A DNA stretch of 6,567 nt from Hyphomicrobiales bacterium (GCA_015654965.1 JAATGD010000040.1:1-6567), one strand, 5' to 3'; shown: positions 1 through 5,611, numbered from the stretch's first letter. Numbers and translations: made by a program. The notes: generated by a model from the sequence alone, not told the origin.

Positions 1-11
1 AACCGAGTCGG

Positions 12-677
12 ATGATAAAAAGCACCCCCGATGACCATTCAAAGCCGCAAACTTCGTTTAACGCCGCAGAAGGAACAAGCGGTCTTGAAGCGTTGATTGC
101 GCGCGCGCAGGAGGAGACGCATGGTAATCCATCGGGCGAGACACGTAAAATCCCGCCTGTCGAAAAATGGAATCCTGCATTTTGCGGCGATCTCGACATG
201 GAAATCAAAGCCGATGGCATATGGTTTTACATGGGCACGCCGATTGGCCGTAAAGCCCTCGTGCGGCTTTTTTCAACAGTTTTGCGCAAGGATGAGGATG
301 GCAAAACCTATCTGGTGACGCCGGTGGAAAAGATCGGTATCCGGGTTGAGGATGCACCGTTTCTTGCGGTCGAGATGCAGGCCTCAGGCGAGGGTACAGA
401 GCAAAAACTCACATTCCGCACCAATGTTGGCGATGTGGTCGAAGCTGATGCCGAGCATCCCTTGCGATTTGTGATCGAGAAGACAAGCGGCGGGCTAAAA
501 CCCTATCTGACGGTTCGCGGTCGTCTGGAAGCGCTTCTTACGCGTGCGCTCATGTATGATCTCGTGGCACTGGGTGAAGAGGTCGAACGCGATGGCCAGA
601 CAATGTTTGCCGTGCGTTCAGCGGGGCACATATTCCCGATCATGCCGGTCGATGCGCTGGAGGCGGCATTGCAATGA
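12..677 (+). CDS. DUF1285 family protein of unknown function
   Basis: This 221-residue soluble protein has no signal peptide or membrane segment. I recognise the DUF1285 family from the block at about residues 49-122: a PPVEKWNP entry, then CGDLDMEI, a DGIWFYMGTPIGR stretch (69-80), and a strand with VTPVEK (102-107) and RVEDAPFLAV (111-120). Family members are small proteins with known folds but, to my knowledge, no proven biochemical role. Residues 1-46 are polar and low in hydrophobics, and look disordered. The ATG at 12 has only a weak GAG upstream and no in-frame stop precedes it in the window, so the true start could lie further upstream. The stop overlaps the next start as ATGA, and a GGAGG for the next gene lies inside this one at 659-663. 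It therefore shares a transcript, and probably coupled translation, with the Nudix and CCA genes. Confidence 0.85.
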   Translation: MIKSTPDDHSKPQTSFNAAEGTSGLEALIARAQEETHGNPSGETRKIPPVEKWNPAFCGDLDMEIKADGIWFYMGTPIGRKALVRLFSTVLRKDEDGKTYLVTPVEKIGIRVEDAPFLAVEMQASGEGTEQKLTFRTNVGDVVEADAEHPLRFVIEKTSGGLKPYLTVRGRLEALLTRALMYDLVALGEEVERDGQTMFAVRSAGHIFPIMPVDALEAALQ

Positions 678-1330
678 TGCAATCCAAAAGTGCTTCGCAG
701 GCCATGAGTGCTTCGCCTGACGGTTTTTCCGCAAGCGATTTTGCCGAACGTGTGCGCCGCTGGCAGCCCGATGATCATGGCGTGACCGGTGATCATCTGC
801 TTAATCCCGATGTCGCAGAGTTTATGGTGCGCGCAAAGATGCGGGATGCAGCCGTGCTGGTGCCAGTGGTGGATCGGGGACGGGATGCGACCTTGCTTCT
901 GACCCGTCGTGCGGACACATTGCGCAAACATTCCGGCCAGATCGCCTTTCCGGGCGGCGCGATAGACGCTGAGGACGGTACCGCCGAGCAGGCCGCATTG
1001 CGCGAGGCCCATGAAGAAATCGGGCTTGCGGCGGAGCGGGCCGAAATTATCGGCCATATGCCGCACTATCTGACTGGCAGCGGTTTTTCGATTACGCCCG
1101 TGCTGGCAGTGGTCAATACGCCGCTCGACCTTCGCCTCAACCCTGACGAAGTTGCGGATATATTCGAGGTACCGCTTTCTTTTCTGATGAACCCGGCTAA
1201 TCATCGGCGCGAAAGCAGGCTGTTCAACGGCAAGGAACGCTTCTATTACGCCATGCCCTATCAGGAGCGATTCATCTGGGGGATAACCGCCGGGATCATT
1301 CGCGGACTTTATGAAAGGCTCTACGGTTGA
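674..1330 (+). CDS. CoA pyrophosphatase (Nudix hydrolase, NudL/YeaB type)
   Basis: This 218-residue Nudix hydrolase very likely splits coenzyme A or its oxidised or acylated forms into 3',5'-ADP and a 4'-phosphopantetheine product. The CoA-specific (NuCoA) motif is intact at residues 75-95: LLT, then R84, G88 and FPGG (92-95). The Nudix box follows at about 94-118, ending in REAHEEIGL. The linker between GG and REAHEE has the NudL register, which replaces the usual first Glu of the generic box. The C-terminal part carries the aromatic GKERFYYAMPY-type strand common in this subfamily. The start at 674 has GGAGG 10 nt upstream. A second ATG at 677 would remove only one residue. Its first bases overlap the stop of the DUF1285 gene, and its own TGA overlaps the TTG start of cca, so it is the middle gene of a coupled trio. 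The family is clear; the substrate is inferred from the NuCoA motif. Confidence 0.92.
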   Translation: MMQSKSASQAMSASPDGFSASDFAERVRRWQPDDHGVTGDHLLNPDVAEFMVRAKMRDAAVLVPVVDRGRDATLLLTRRADTLRKHSGQIAFPGGAIDAEDGTAEQAALREAHEEIGLAAERAEIIGHMPHYLTGSGFSITPVLAVVNTPLDLRLNPDEVADIFEVPLSFLMNPANHRRESRLFNGKERFYYAMPYQERFIWGITAGIIRGLYERLYG

Positions 1331-2610
1331 GCGAGACCATCAATATTTCCGGCAATATTTCCGGGCGTGCGAACTGGCTCAAGGAGCCATCCTTGCAGGC
1401 GCTGTTTGCGGCCTTGAACCGGGAGGGTGGCGAGGCGCGCGTGGTGGGTGGTGCTGTGCGCAACACATTGCTCGAAACGCCTGTAAGCGACATCGATGTC
1501 GCCACAACGCATCTGCCGCAGGAAACGGTGAGGCTTGCGAAAGTTGCAGGCTTCAAGACGGTGCCGACCGGCATCGATCACGGCACGGTGACGGTGGTGG
1601 TCAAGGGGCATCCTTTTGAAGTGACGACATTGCGCCATGATGTCGAAACCGATGGGCGGCATGCCAAGGTTGCCTTCGGCACCGACTGGGAAGCGGATGC
1701 GCAGCGGCGCGATTTCACAATCAATGCACTTTATGCAACGGCAGATGGAGCTATCATCGATCATGTCGGCGGTCTTGCCGATATCGAGACGCGGACCTTG
1801 CGCTTTATTGGTGACGCCGAGCAGCGTATTCGCGAGGATTATCTGCGTATTCTGCGGTTTTTCCGTTTTTTTGCCTGGTATGGATCGGGGCGGCCGGAAA
1901 GCGAAGGGCTTCGTGCCAGCGCAAGGTTGAAGGACGGCATTGCCCAGCTTTCTTCCGAGCGGGTATGGGCAGAATTGAAGAAGCTTCTGTCGGCCCCCGA
2001 CCCATCGCGCGCGCTTTTGTGGATGCGGCAGGCGGGTGTTCTGAGCCTGATCCTGCCGGAAAGCGAGAAATGGGGCATTGACGCCATCCATGGGCTGGTG
2101 CGCACGGAAACTGATCTTGTATGGCAGGTGGATGCGCTGTTGCGCCTTGAAAGCATCGTGCCGCCCGATGCCGTGCGGCTGGAAGCCATGGGAAAGCGTT
2201 TGAAAATGTCGAATGCCGAGCGCGCGCGCATTGAGGCATGGGCGCGTTCGGATGCGGTCAAGCCGGATTTTTCAGAACAGGCTTTGAAAAAGGCGATCTA
2301 TCGCGGCAGCAAGCAGGCGATCATCGACCGTATCCGCCTTGCCTATGCCTCTGCGCGTCAGGAAGCGTCCGGCAGCGATGTTGCAATGATTCGTGCGGGC
2401 GGCTTGGCACGATTGCTTGAAACGGCGGAAAACTACGATGCGCCGGTCTTCCCTGTGACAGGCAGTGACCTGCTTGGTCTGGGTGTGGAAAAAGGACCCA
2501 GGCTTGGCGAAGAACTGCGTCGTCTTGAAACTTTCTGGATCGACTCCGGTTTTAGCCTTGACCGTGCAGCACTTCTGCGAAAACTTGATCAAGATAAAAT
2601 GAAGAGATGA
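1327..2610 (+). CDS. cca: CCA tRNA nucleotidyltransferase (class II)
   Basis: This enzyme adds or repairs the 3'-terminal CCA of tRNAs using CTP and ATP, without a nucleic acid template. All class II head-domain motifs are visible in 427 residues: the GG nucleotide-binding turn in RVVGGAVRN (38-46), the metal-binding DID pair D55/D57, HGT at 85-87, LRHD at 102-105, RRDFTINALY (127-136), the DHVGG turn at 145-149, and EDYLR (170-174), which matches the EDxxR base-selecting motif. The remaining 250 or so residues form the helical body and tail; I see no HD phosphohydrolase domain of the gammaproteobacterial type. The start is TTG at 1327, with AAAGG at 1314-1318 and 8 nt spacing. No in-frame ATG occurs before the catalytic motifs, so the rare start is needed to keep the N-terminus. 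The TTG overlaps the upstream TGA (TTGA). Low initiation coupled to the Nudix gene is a reasonable inference. Confidence 0.95.
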   Translation: MSETINISGNISGRANWLKEPSLQALFAALNREGGEARVVGGAVRNTLLETPVSDIDVATTHLPQETVRLAKVAGFKTVPTGIDHGTVTVVVKGHPFEVTTLRHDVETDGRHAKVAFGTDWEADAQRRDFTINALYATADGAIIDHVGGLADIETRTLRFIGDAEQRIREDYLRILRFFRFFAWYGSGRPESEGLRASARLKDGIAQLSSERVWAELKKLLSAPDPSRALLWMRQAGVLSLILPESEKWGIDAIHGLVRTETDLVWQVDALLRLESIVPPDAVRLEAMGKRLKMSNAERARIEAWARSDAVKPDFSEQALKKAIYRGSKQAIIDRIRLAYASARQEASGSDVAMIRAGGLARLLETAENYDAPVFPVTGSDLLGLGVEKGPRLGEELRRLETFWIDSGFSLDRAALLRKLDQDKMKR

Positions 2611-2619
2611 AGGCTTGTG

Positions 2620-2652
2620 TGAAAATATCAACCGTATTTTCATCTGTTGATA
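2620..2652. repeat. Interleaved inverted repeats between cca and the hydroxylase gene
   Basis: Two inverted repeats interleave here. TGAAAATA (2620-2627) pairs with TATTTTCA (2635-2642). TATCAAC (2626-2632), which lies mostly in the loop of the first, pairs with GTTGATA (2646-2652). As RNA this is the geometry of an H-type pseudoknot or of two competing hairpins. As DNA it could be operator dyads. No clean T-run follows, so it is not a convincing terminator for the cca operon. The AT-rich sequence makes chance pairing possible. Confidence 0.4.
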
Positions 2653-2669
2653 GCTGAAGAATTTTCAGC
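2653..2669. repeat. Short hairpin GCTGAA/TTCAGC upstream of the hydroxylase gene
   Basis: A perfect 6-bp inverted repeat (2653-2658 and 2664-2669) with a 5-nt loop ends 23 nt before the ATG at 2693. It lies directly downstream of the interleaved pair and could be part of a 5' leader structure or an operator. I see no T-run that would make it a terminator. Confidence 0.35.
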
Positions 2670-2692
2670 ACCGATTTGAAAGAGCATGAAAG

Positions 2693-3529
2693 ATGTCCAA
2701 TTCCGATACATCGATAAAAGACACAGCCGTCTCTGACCCGCAACAGAAGTTCGGCACCGATGGTCTTGCCGCTATGAACCGGCCGAGCAAGATCACACGT
2801 TTTTTCATGAGCATTGTCTCGTGGGCGGAAAGTCTGAATCTGAAATATGCCAAGCTTGGCAATCCACCCGTTTATGACAACGCGACCTTTCCATGGGCGT
2901 CCGAGGTCGAAAAGGAATGGCCGGCGATCCGCAAGGAACTCGACACTATTCTTCTGCGTCAGAGTGAACTTCCTTCTTTTCAGGATATTTCGACCGATGT
3001 GAAGACGATCTCAACCGACAATCGCTGGAAGACCTTCTTCCTGCTCGGTTTTGGCGTGAAGTCGGAACAGAATATCAAGACCTGCCCGGAAACATGGCGC
3101 ATCGTCAACAAGATACCGGGGCTGACCACGGCCATGTTCTCGATTTTCGAGCCGGGAAAACATTTGCCACCGCATCGCGGTCCCTATAATGGCGTACTTC
3201 GCCTGCATCTGGGGCTGATCGTGCCGGAACCCAATGACCAGCTTGCCATTCGCGTCGATAAGGAAGTCTGCCACTGGCAGGAAGGCAAGGTGCTGATTTT
3301 CGACGATGCCTATGAGCATGAGGCATGGAACCATACCGACAAGACACGCGTGGTTCTGTTTGTGGATTTCGTAAAGCCGCTCAAATTCCCGGCGCGTCTG
3401 GTCAACTGGTGCTTGATGAATCTGGCGATTTTCACCCCCTTCATAAAGGAAGGGCTGGATAACCACAACGAGTGGGAAAAGAAGTTTTATGCGGAGGCTG
3501 AAAAGCTTCGCAATCAGCCCAAAGCATGA
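2693..3529 (+). CDS. lpxO: Aspartyl/asparaginyl beta-hydroxylase family, LpxO/OlsC-like lipid hydroxylase
   Basis: This 278-residue protein is a predicted iron and 2-oxoglutarate dependent oxygenase. In the AspH/LpxO family the iron is held by two histidines only. Here H161 (in HRG) and H209 (in EHEAWN) fit that role. R170, H172 and R219 fit the 2-oxoglutarate contacts, and the spacings H-9-R-2-H and H-10-R match human AspH. Bacterial relatives hydroxylate acyl chains, LpxO on lipid A and OlsC on ornithine lipids, so an envelope-lipid substrate is the likeliest role. The exact lipid cannot be read from the sequence. There is no clear N-terminal membrane anchor as in enterobacterial LpxO. Instead an amphipathic stretch (about 36-50) and a hydrophobic stretch (about 236-250) may bind membrane. 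The ATG at 2693 has AGAG 8 nt upstream. It is followed by a strong hairpin terminator. The family call is firm; the lpxO symbol is by homology only. Confidence 0.85.
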   Translation: MSNSDTSIKDTAVSDPQQKFGTDGLAAMNRPSKITRFFMSIVSWAESLNLKYAKLGNPPVYDNATFPWASEVEKEWPAIRKELDTILLRQSELPSFQDISTDVKTISTDNRWKTFFLLGFGVKSEQNIKTCPETWRIVNKIPGLTTAMFSIFEPGKHLPPHRGPYNGVLRLHLGLIVPEPNDQLAIRVDKEVCHWQEGKVLIFDDAYEHEAWNHTDKTRVVLFVDFVKPLKFPARLVNWCLMNLAIFTPFIKEGLDNHNEWEKKFYAEAEKLRNQPKA

Positions 3530-3557
3530 AAAAGGCGGGGAACTCCCCGCCTTTTTC
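3528..3557. terminator. Bidirectional rho-independent terminator
   Basis: The arms 3528-3540 and 3545-3557 are perfectly complementary over 13 bp. They have a GGCGGGG/CCCCGCC core, a 4-nt AACT loop, and flanking A5 and T5 runs, so U-tracts form in both directions. The hairpin begins within the hydroxylase stop codon and ends one base before the hemF stop (TTA at 3558-3560 on this strand). It serves both convergent genes. Confidence 0.95.
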
Positions 3558-4472
3558 TTATGGCCACTTCACCACGGGTGGCATGGAAGACAGGATTGAA
3601 TCGACATTGCCGCCGGTCTTTAAACCGAAAATCGTACCGCGATCATAAAGCAGGTTGAACTCTACGTAACGGCCACGGCGCACAAGCTGTTCGTGGCGGT
3701 CGGCATCAGTCCAGTCCTTGTTAAAATTCTGCCGTACCAGATGCGGATAGACGACGGAAAAACCGCGTCCGATATCGCGTGTGAAGGCAAAATCGGCATC
3801 CCATCCGCCTTTTCCATCCGGCGAGTGCAGCCAGTCGTAGAAAATGCCGCCTATGCCACGTGGTTCATTGCGATGCGGCAGATAAAAATACTCGTCGCAC
3901 CAGTCCTTGAGGCGCTGATAATCGGCAATATTATTGTGCTTGTCGCAGATGAAGCGGAAAGCCTTGTGAAAGGCGAGCGTATCCGGATCTTCCTGCGTGC
4001 GGCGATTATCCAGAACCGGCGTCAGATCCGCGCCGCCGCCGAACCATTGCCGTGTGGTCACGACCATACGCGTGTTCATGTGAACGGCTGGTACATTGGG
4101 GTTTTGCGGGTGTGCAATCAGTGAAATGCCGCTGGCCCAGTAACGCGGGTCTTCCGAGGCACCGGGTATCTGTGCGCGAAACTCGGGCGAGAATTCACCA
4201 TGGACGGTTGAGACATGAACGCCGACTTTTTCTAACACGCGGCCATTGAGGATGGACATGACGCCACCGCCGCCTTCACCATCGTCCTTCTGCCATGGCG
4301 TGCGCACGAAACGACCCGGTTCGCGATCATGCAGAGGGCCTTCAAGCTCGTCTTCGAGTTGCTCGAAGCTTGCGCAGATGCGGTCGCGCAATTCTTCAAA
4401 CCAGCTTTGTGCGGCCTGTTTTTTTTCCTCAATATCGTGCGGGATGATCGCGGGAATTTTGTCTCGTTGCAT
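3558..4472 (-). CDS. hemF: Oxygen-dependent coproporphyrinogen III oxidase
   Basis: HemF converts coproporphyrinogen III to protoporphyrinogen IX by two oxygen-dependent decarboxylations in haem synthesis, in the cytoplasm. The 304-residue product has the full family pattern. This includes GGGGVMSILNG (67-77), the VSTVHGEF block (88-94), HPQNPNVPAVHMNTR (121-135), FGGGADLTP (144-152), and the signature from K189 to D213 with WCDEYFYLPHRNEPRG and GGIFYDW. The C-terminal EFNLLYDRGTIFGL (271-284) is also typical. The open frame extends upstream to 4643. I chose ATG 4472 because it gives the usual family length and because AGAGGA lies 7 nt upstream. The longer reading would add 57 residues resembling no HemF N-terminus, and a start at 4493 would bury that ribosome binding site. 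The gene converges on the hydroxylase gene and diverges from the small gene at 4719. I saw no Fnr/FixK-type TTGAT-N4-ATCAA site upstream. Confidence 0.95.
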   Translation of the reverse strand: MQRDKIPAIIPHDIEEKKQAAQSWFEELRDRICASFEQLEDELEGPLHDREPGRFVRTPWQKDDGEGGGGVMSILNGRVLEKVGVHVSTVHGEFSPEFRAQIPGASEDPRYWASGISLIAHPQNPNVPAVHMNTRMVVTTRQWFGGGADLTPVLDNRRTQEDPDTLAFHKAFRFICDKHNNIADYQRLKDWCDEYFYLPHRNEPRGIGGIFYDWLHSPDGKGGWDADFAFTRDIGRGFSVVYPHLVRQNFNKDWTDADRHEQLVRRGRYVEFNLLYDRGTIFGLKTGGNVDSILSSMPPVVKWP

Positions 4473-4479
4473 TCGTGTT

Positions 4480-4485
4480 TCCTCT
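4480..4485 (-). promoter_or_regulatory. Ribosome binding site deciding the hemF start
   Basis: AGAGGA on the minus strand lies 7 nt before the ATG at 4472. It is the only good Shine-Dalgarno in the region and supports the 304-residue reading over the longer open frame. Confidence 0.8.
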
Positions 4486-4515
4486 CGGCACATTGACCCG
4501 ATGGGCGAGATAAGA

Positions 4516-4544
4516 TTTACAGCCCAGACAGGACTTGCAGCCAA
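4516..4544 (-). promoter_or_regulatory. Candidate hemF promoter
   Basis: On the minus strand TTGGCT (4544-4539) and TGTAAA (4521-4516) are separated by 17 nt. They would place the transcript start near 4509, giving a leader of about 37 nt ahead of the hemF ATG. The match to the sigma70 consensus is moderate, so this is only a candidate. The rest of the 246-nt divergent region shows a short TTGCT-T-AGCAA palindrome at 4570-4580 and no recognisable iron or oxygen regulator site. Confidence 0.3.
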
Positions 4545-4641
4545 GGTTGGGTGAAGTAAACTCTTGCTGTTGCTTAGCAAAGATATGCCGTCGCGCATAG
4601 TCACAAGCGTTGGTTCCCCCAGATTGCAAATTTTCCGTTCC

Positions 4642-4675
4642 AAGAAAAGACTCGTCTTGAGACGCTGATTTTCTT
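4642..4675. repeat. 34-nt imperfect dyad, possible operator
   Basis: The dyad is centred between 4658 and 4659. AAGAAAA (4642-4648) mirrors TTTTCTT (4669-4675), and CGTCT (4653-4657) mirrors AGACG (4660-4664), giving 12 of 17 matched pairs with a 4-nt mismatched interval. The centre falls on the candidate -35 box of the promoter reading towards 4719, a position where a bound dimer would block RNA polymerase. No cognate regulator is visible in the window. Confidence 0.4.
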
Positions 4676-4685
4676 ATCCTTTAAT
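4657..4685 (+). promoter_or_regulatory. Sigma70-like promoter for the small gene at 4719
   Basis: TTGAGA (4657-4662) and TTTAAT (4680-4685) are separated by exactly 17 nt, each matching the sigma70 consensus at 5 of 6 positions. The expected start is near 4692, leaving a leader of about 27 nt that contains the GGAGG at 4708-4712. This is the best promoter match in the window. Confidence 0.55.
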
Positions 4686-4707
4686 CTCAGGGATCGGAAA
4701 ACACCCC

Positions 4708-4712
4708 GGAGG
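4708..4712 (+). promoter_or_regulatory. Strong ribosome binding site of the small gene
   Basis: GGAGG lies 6 nt before the ATG at 4719. Near-consensus sequence and spacing are good evidence that this short reading frame is really translated. Confidence 0.8.
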
Positions 4713-4718
4713 CATCGC

Positions 4719-4979
4719 ATGGCAGCAGCATCGCCCCGTCCGCCGCTTGAAGGTCTGCGCAAGCAGCTTGAGAAAGGCCGTGCGAAAAAAAGCCGGATGC
4801 CGCGTGATGGTTTCATCCGCGAAACCTTTATTCTGCCGCGACAGATCGCACGTGCAAAAGCACGTGAATGGTTCGAGACTTATCCCAAATCCGCTTATTG
4901 GACCGAAATCGAAAGCTGGTGCGAGCGTCCCGACGATGTGATCGAATTTACGATGCGTCGCCTGCCGACAGCTGATTGA
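4719..4979 (+). CDS. Small conserved-looking hypothetical protein, 86 residues
   Basis: I cannot assign a function. The product is 86 residues, cytoplasmic by appearance, with no signal peptide or membrane segment. Residues 1-30 are proline- and lysine/arginine-rich (PRPPLEGLRKQLEKGRAKKSR), which suggests nucleic acid or acidic-surface contact. Residues 31-82 look like a compact folded unit with a strand-like FIRETFIL, a basic helix (QIARAKAREWFETY), and a final strand DVIEFTMRRLP. One cysteine and three tryptophans are present. The wording resembles an uncharacterised protein common in Rhizobiales, but that is recollection. Evidence that it is real comes from a near-consensus promoter, GGAGG at ideal spacing, and protein-like composition. 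It diverges from hemF and overlaps trmL tail to tail by 32 nt. Confidence 0.75.
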   Translation: MAAASPRPPLEGLRKQLEKGRAKKSRMPRDGFIRETFILPRQIARAKAREWFETYPKSAYWTEIESWCERPDDVIEFTMRRLPTAD

Positions 4980-5433
4980 AACCGCCTGTCTGGCGGAGGG
5001 CTTCGCCCATGGTCATGGCGACTGATACGGCCAGATTGAGCGAGCGGGCAGGGGGTACTAAGGGGATCAGGAGGCGCGCATCGGCGATCGCGTGGACATC
5101 ATCAGGCACGCCCGCGCTTTCCCGCCCGAACAGCAGGATATCATTGTCCTGAAATCGATAATCGGTATAGGGGATGGCTGCTTTTGTCGAAAGCAGCACG
5201 ATACGACGCTGGTTTTTCTGACGCCAGTTCTGGAAATCGGCCCAGCTTGAATGGCGCATGAGTGCGGCCTGTTGCACGTAATCCATGCCTGCGCGTTTGA
5301 GCGCGCGATCGGAAATATCAAAGCCCGCAGGCTCGATCAGATCGAGCGTAAAGCCGAGACAGGCGGCCATGCGTAAGATTGTTCCGGTATTTCCGGGTAT
5401 ATCGGGCTGGTAAAGGGCAACGCGCACATTCAT
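4948..5433 (-). CDS. trmL: tRNA (cytidine(34)-2'-O)-methyltransferase (SPOUT family)
   Basis: TrmL transfers a methyl group from S-adenosylmethionine to the 2'-OH of the wobble nucleotide 34, in E. coli of the two leucine tRNAs reading UUG/UUA. The 161-residue protein matches it from end to end. Motif 1 is ALYQPDIPGNTGTILR (6-21, with N15 and R21), then the LIEPAGFDISD block (32-42) and RRAG-like KRAGMDY (46-52). Motif 2 is LLFGRESAGVP (100-110), and motif 3 is IPLVPPARSLNLAVSVAM (123-140). These residues form the knotted cofactor site in SPOUT enzymes. The ATG at 5433 is the only possible start, since an in-frame stop lies 9 nt before it at 5443-5445 and no GTG or TTG intervenes. No clear Shine-Dalgarno precedes it. 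The last 32 nt overlap the 3' end of the small gene on the other strand. Confidence 0.94.
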   Translation of the reverse strand: MNVRVALYQPDIPGNTGTILRMAACLGFTLDLIEPAGFDISDRALKRAGMDYVQQAALMRHSSWADFQNWRQKNQRRIVLLSTKAAIPYTDYRFQDNDILLFGRESAGVPDDVHAIADARLLIPLVPPARSLNLAVSVAMTMGEALRQTGGFNQLSAGDAS

Positions 5434-5536
5434 AGGATGGGGCTAACGTGAAATGGCGCTAACCGCAAGAGACAGCTGATTACAACGTCAGACCATAGCG
5501 GGATTTTAATTGCATTCGGCAAGATGATCGCCTGTT

Positions 5537-5564
5537 TTGATCACAAAAATATTCCTGTTATGTT
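5537..5564 (+). promoter_or_regulatory. Candidate promoter of the ABC transporter gene
   Basis: TTGATC (5537-5542) and TATGTT (5559-5564) are separated by 16 nt, or by 17 nt if the -35 is read as TTTGAT. The expected start is near 5571, about 40 nt before the ATG. The -35 region sits in TTTTGATCACAAAA, an imperfect dyad around TGATCA that could also bind a regulator. The rest of the 178-nt gap back to trmL shows nothing else I can name. Confidence 0.4.
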
Positions 5565-5601
5565 CCCCTTGCATCTTCACAAGTGGCGATAGCCTGCCTA
5601 A

Positions 5602-5606
5602 AAGGA
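5602..5606 (+). promoter_or_regulatory. Ribosome binding site of the ABC transporter gene
   Basis: AAGGA lies 5 nt before the ATG at 5612 and fixes the start of a gene whose end is outside the window. Confidence 0.7.
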
Positions 5607-5611
5607 ACGCC

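Noticed and set aside
503..1204. 233-residue open frame on the minus strand
   Set aside because: It is antisense to the DUF1285 and Nudix genes, with no domain and no ribosome binding site of note.
1321..2091. 256-residue open frame on the minus strand
   Set aside because: It lies opposite the catalytic half of cca, whose motifs are all present on the plus strand. The minus frame has low-complexity, non-protein-like wording.
3693..4124. 143-residue open frame on the plus strand
   Set aside because: It is antisense to the hemF signature region; hemF is complete and unmistakable.
4473..4643. N-terminal extension of hemF to a 361-residue protein
   Set aside because: The extra 57 residues resemble no HemF N-terminus. 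The good ribosome binding site (4480-4485) points to ATG 4472, and the extension would cross the candidate promoter region.
4982..5008. Hairpins CCGCC/GGCGG and GGGC/GCCC just after the small-gene stop
   Set aside because: They lie inside trmL coding sequence and neither is followed by a T-run, so I do not call a terminator.
5442..5463. Direct repeat GCTAAC with a 16-nt period upstream of trmL
   Set aside because: Six bases repeated twice is within chance, and nothing else supports a binding site.
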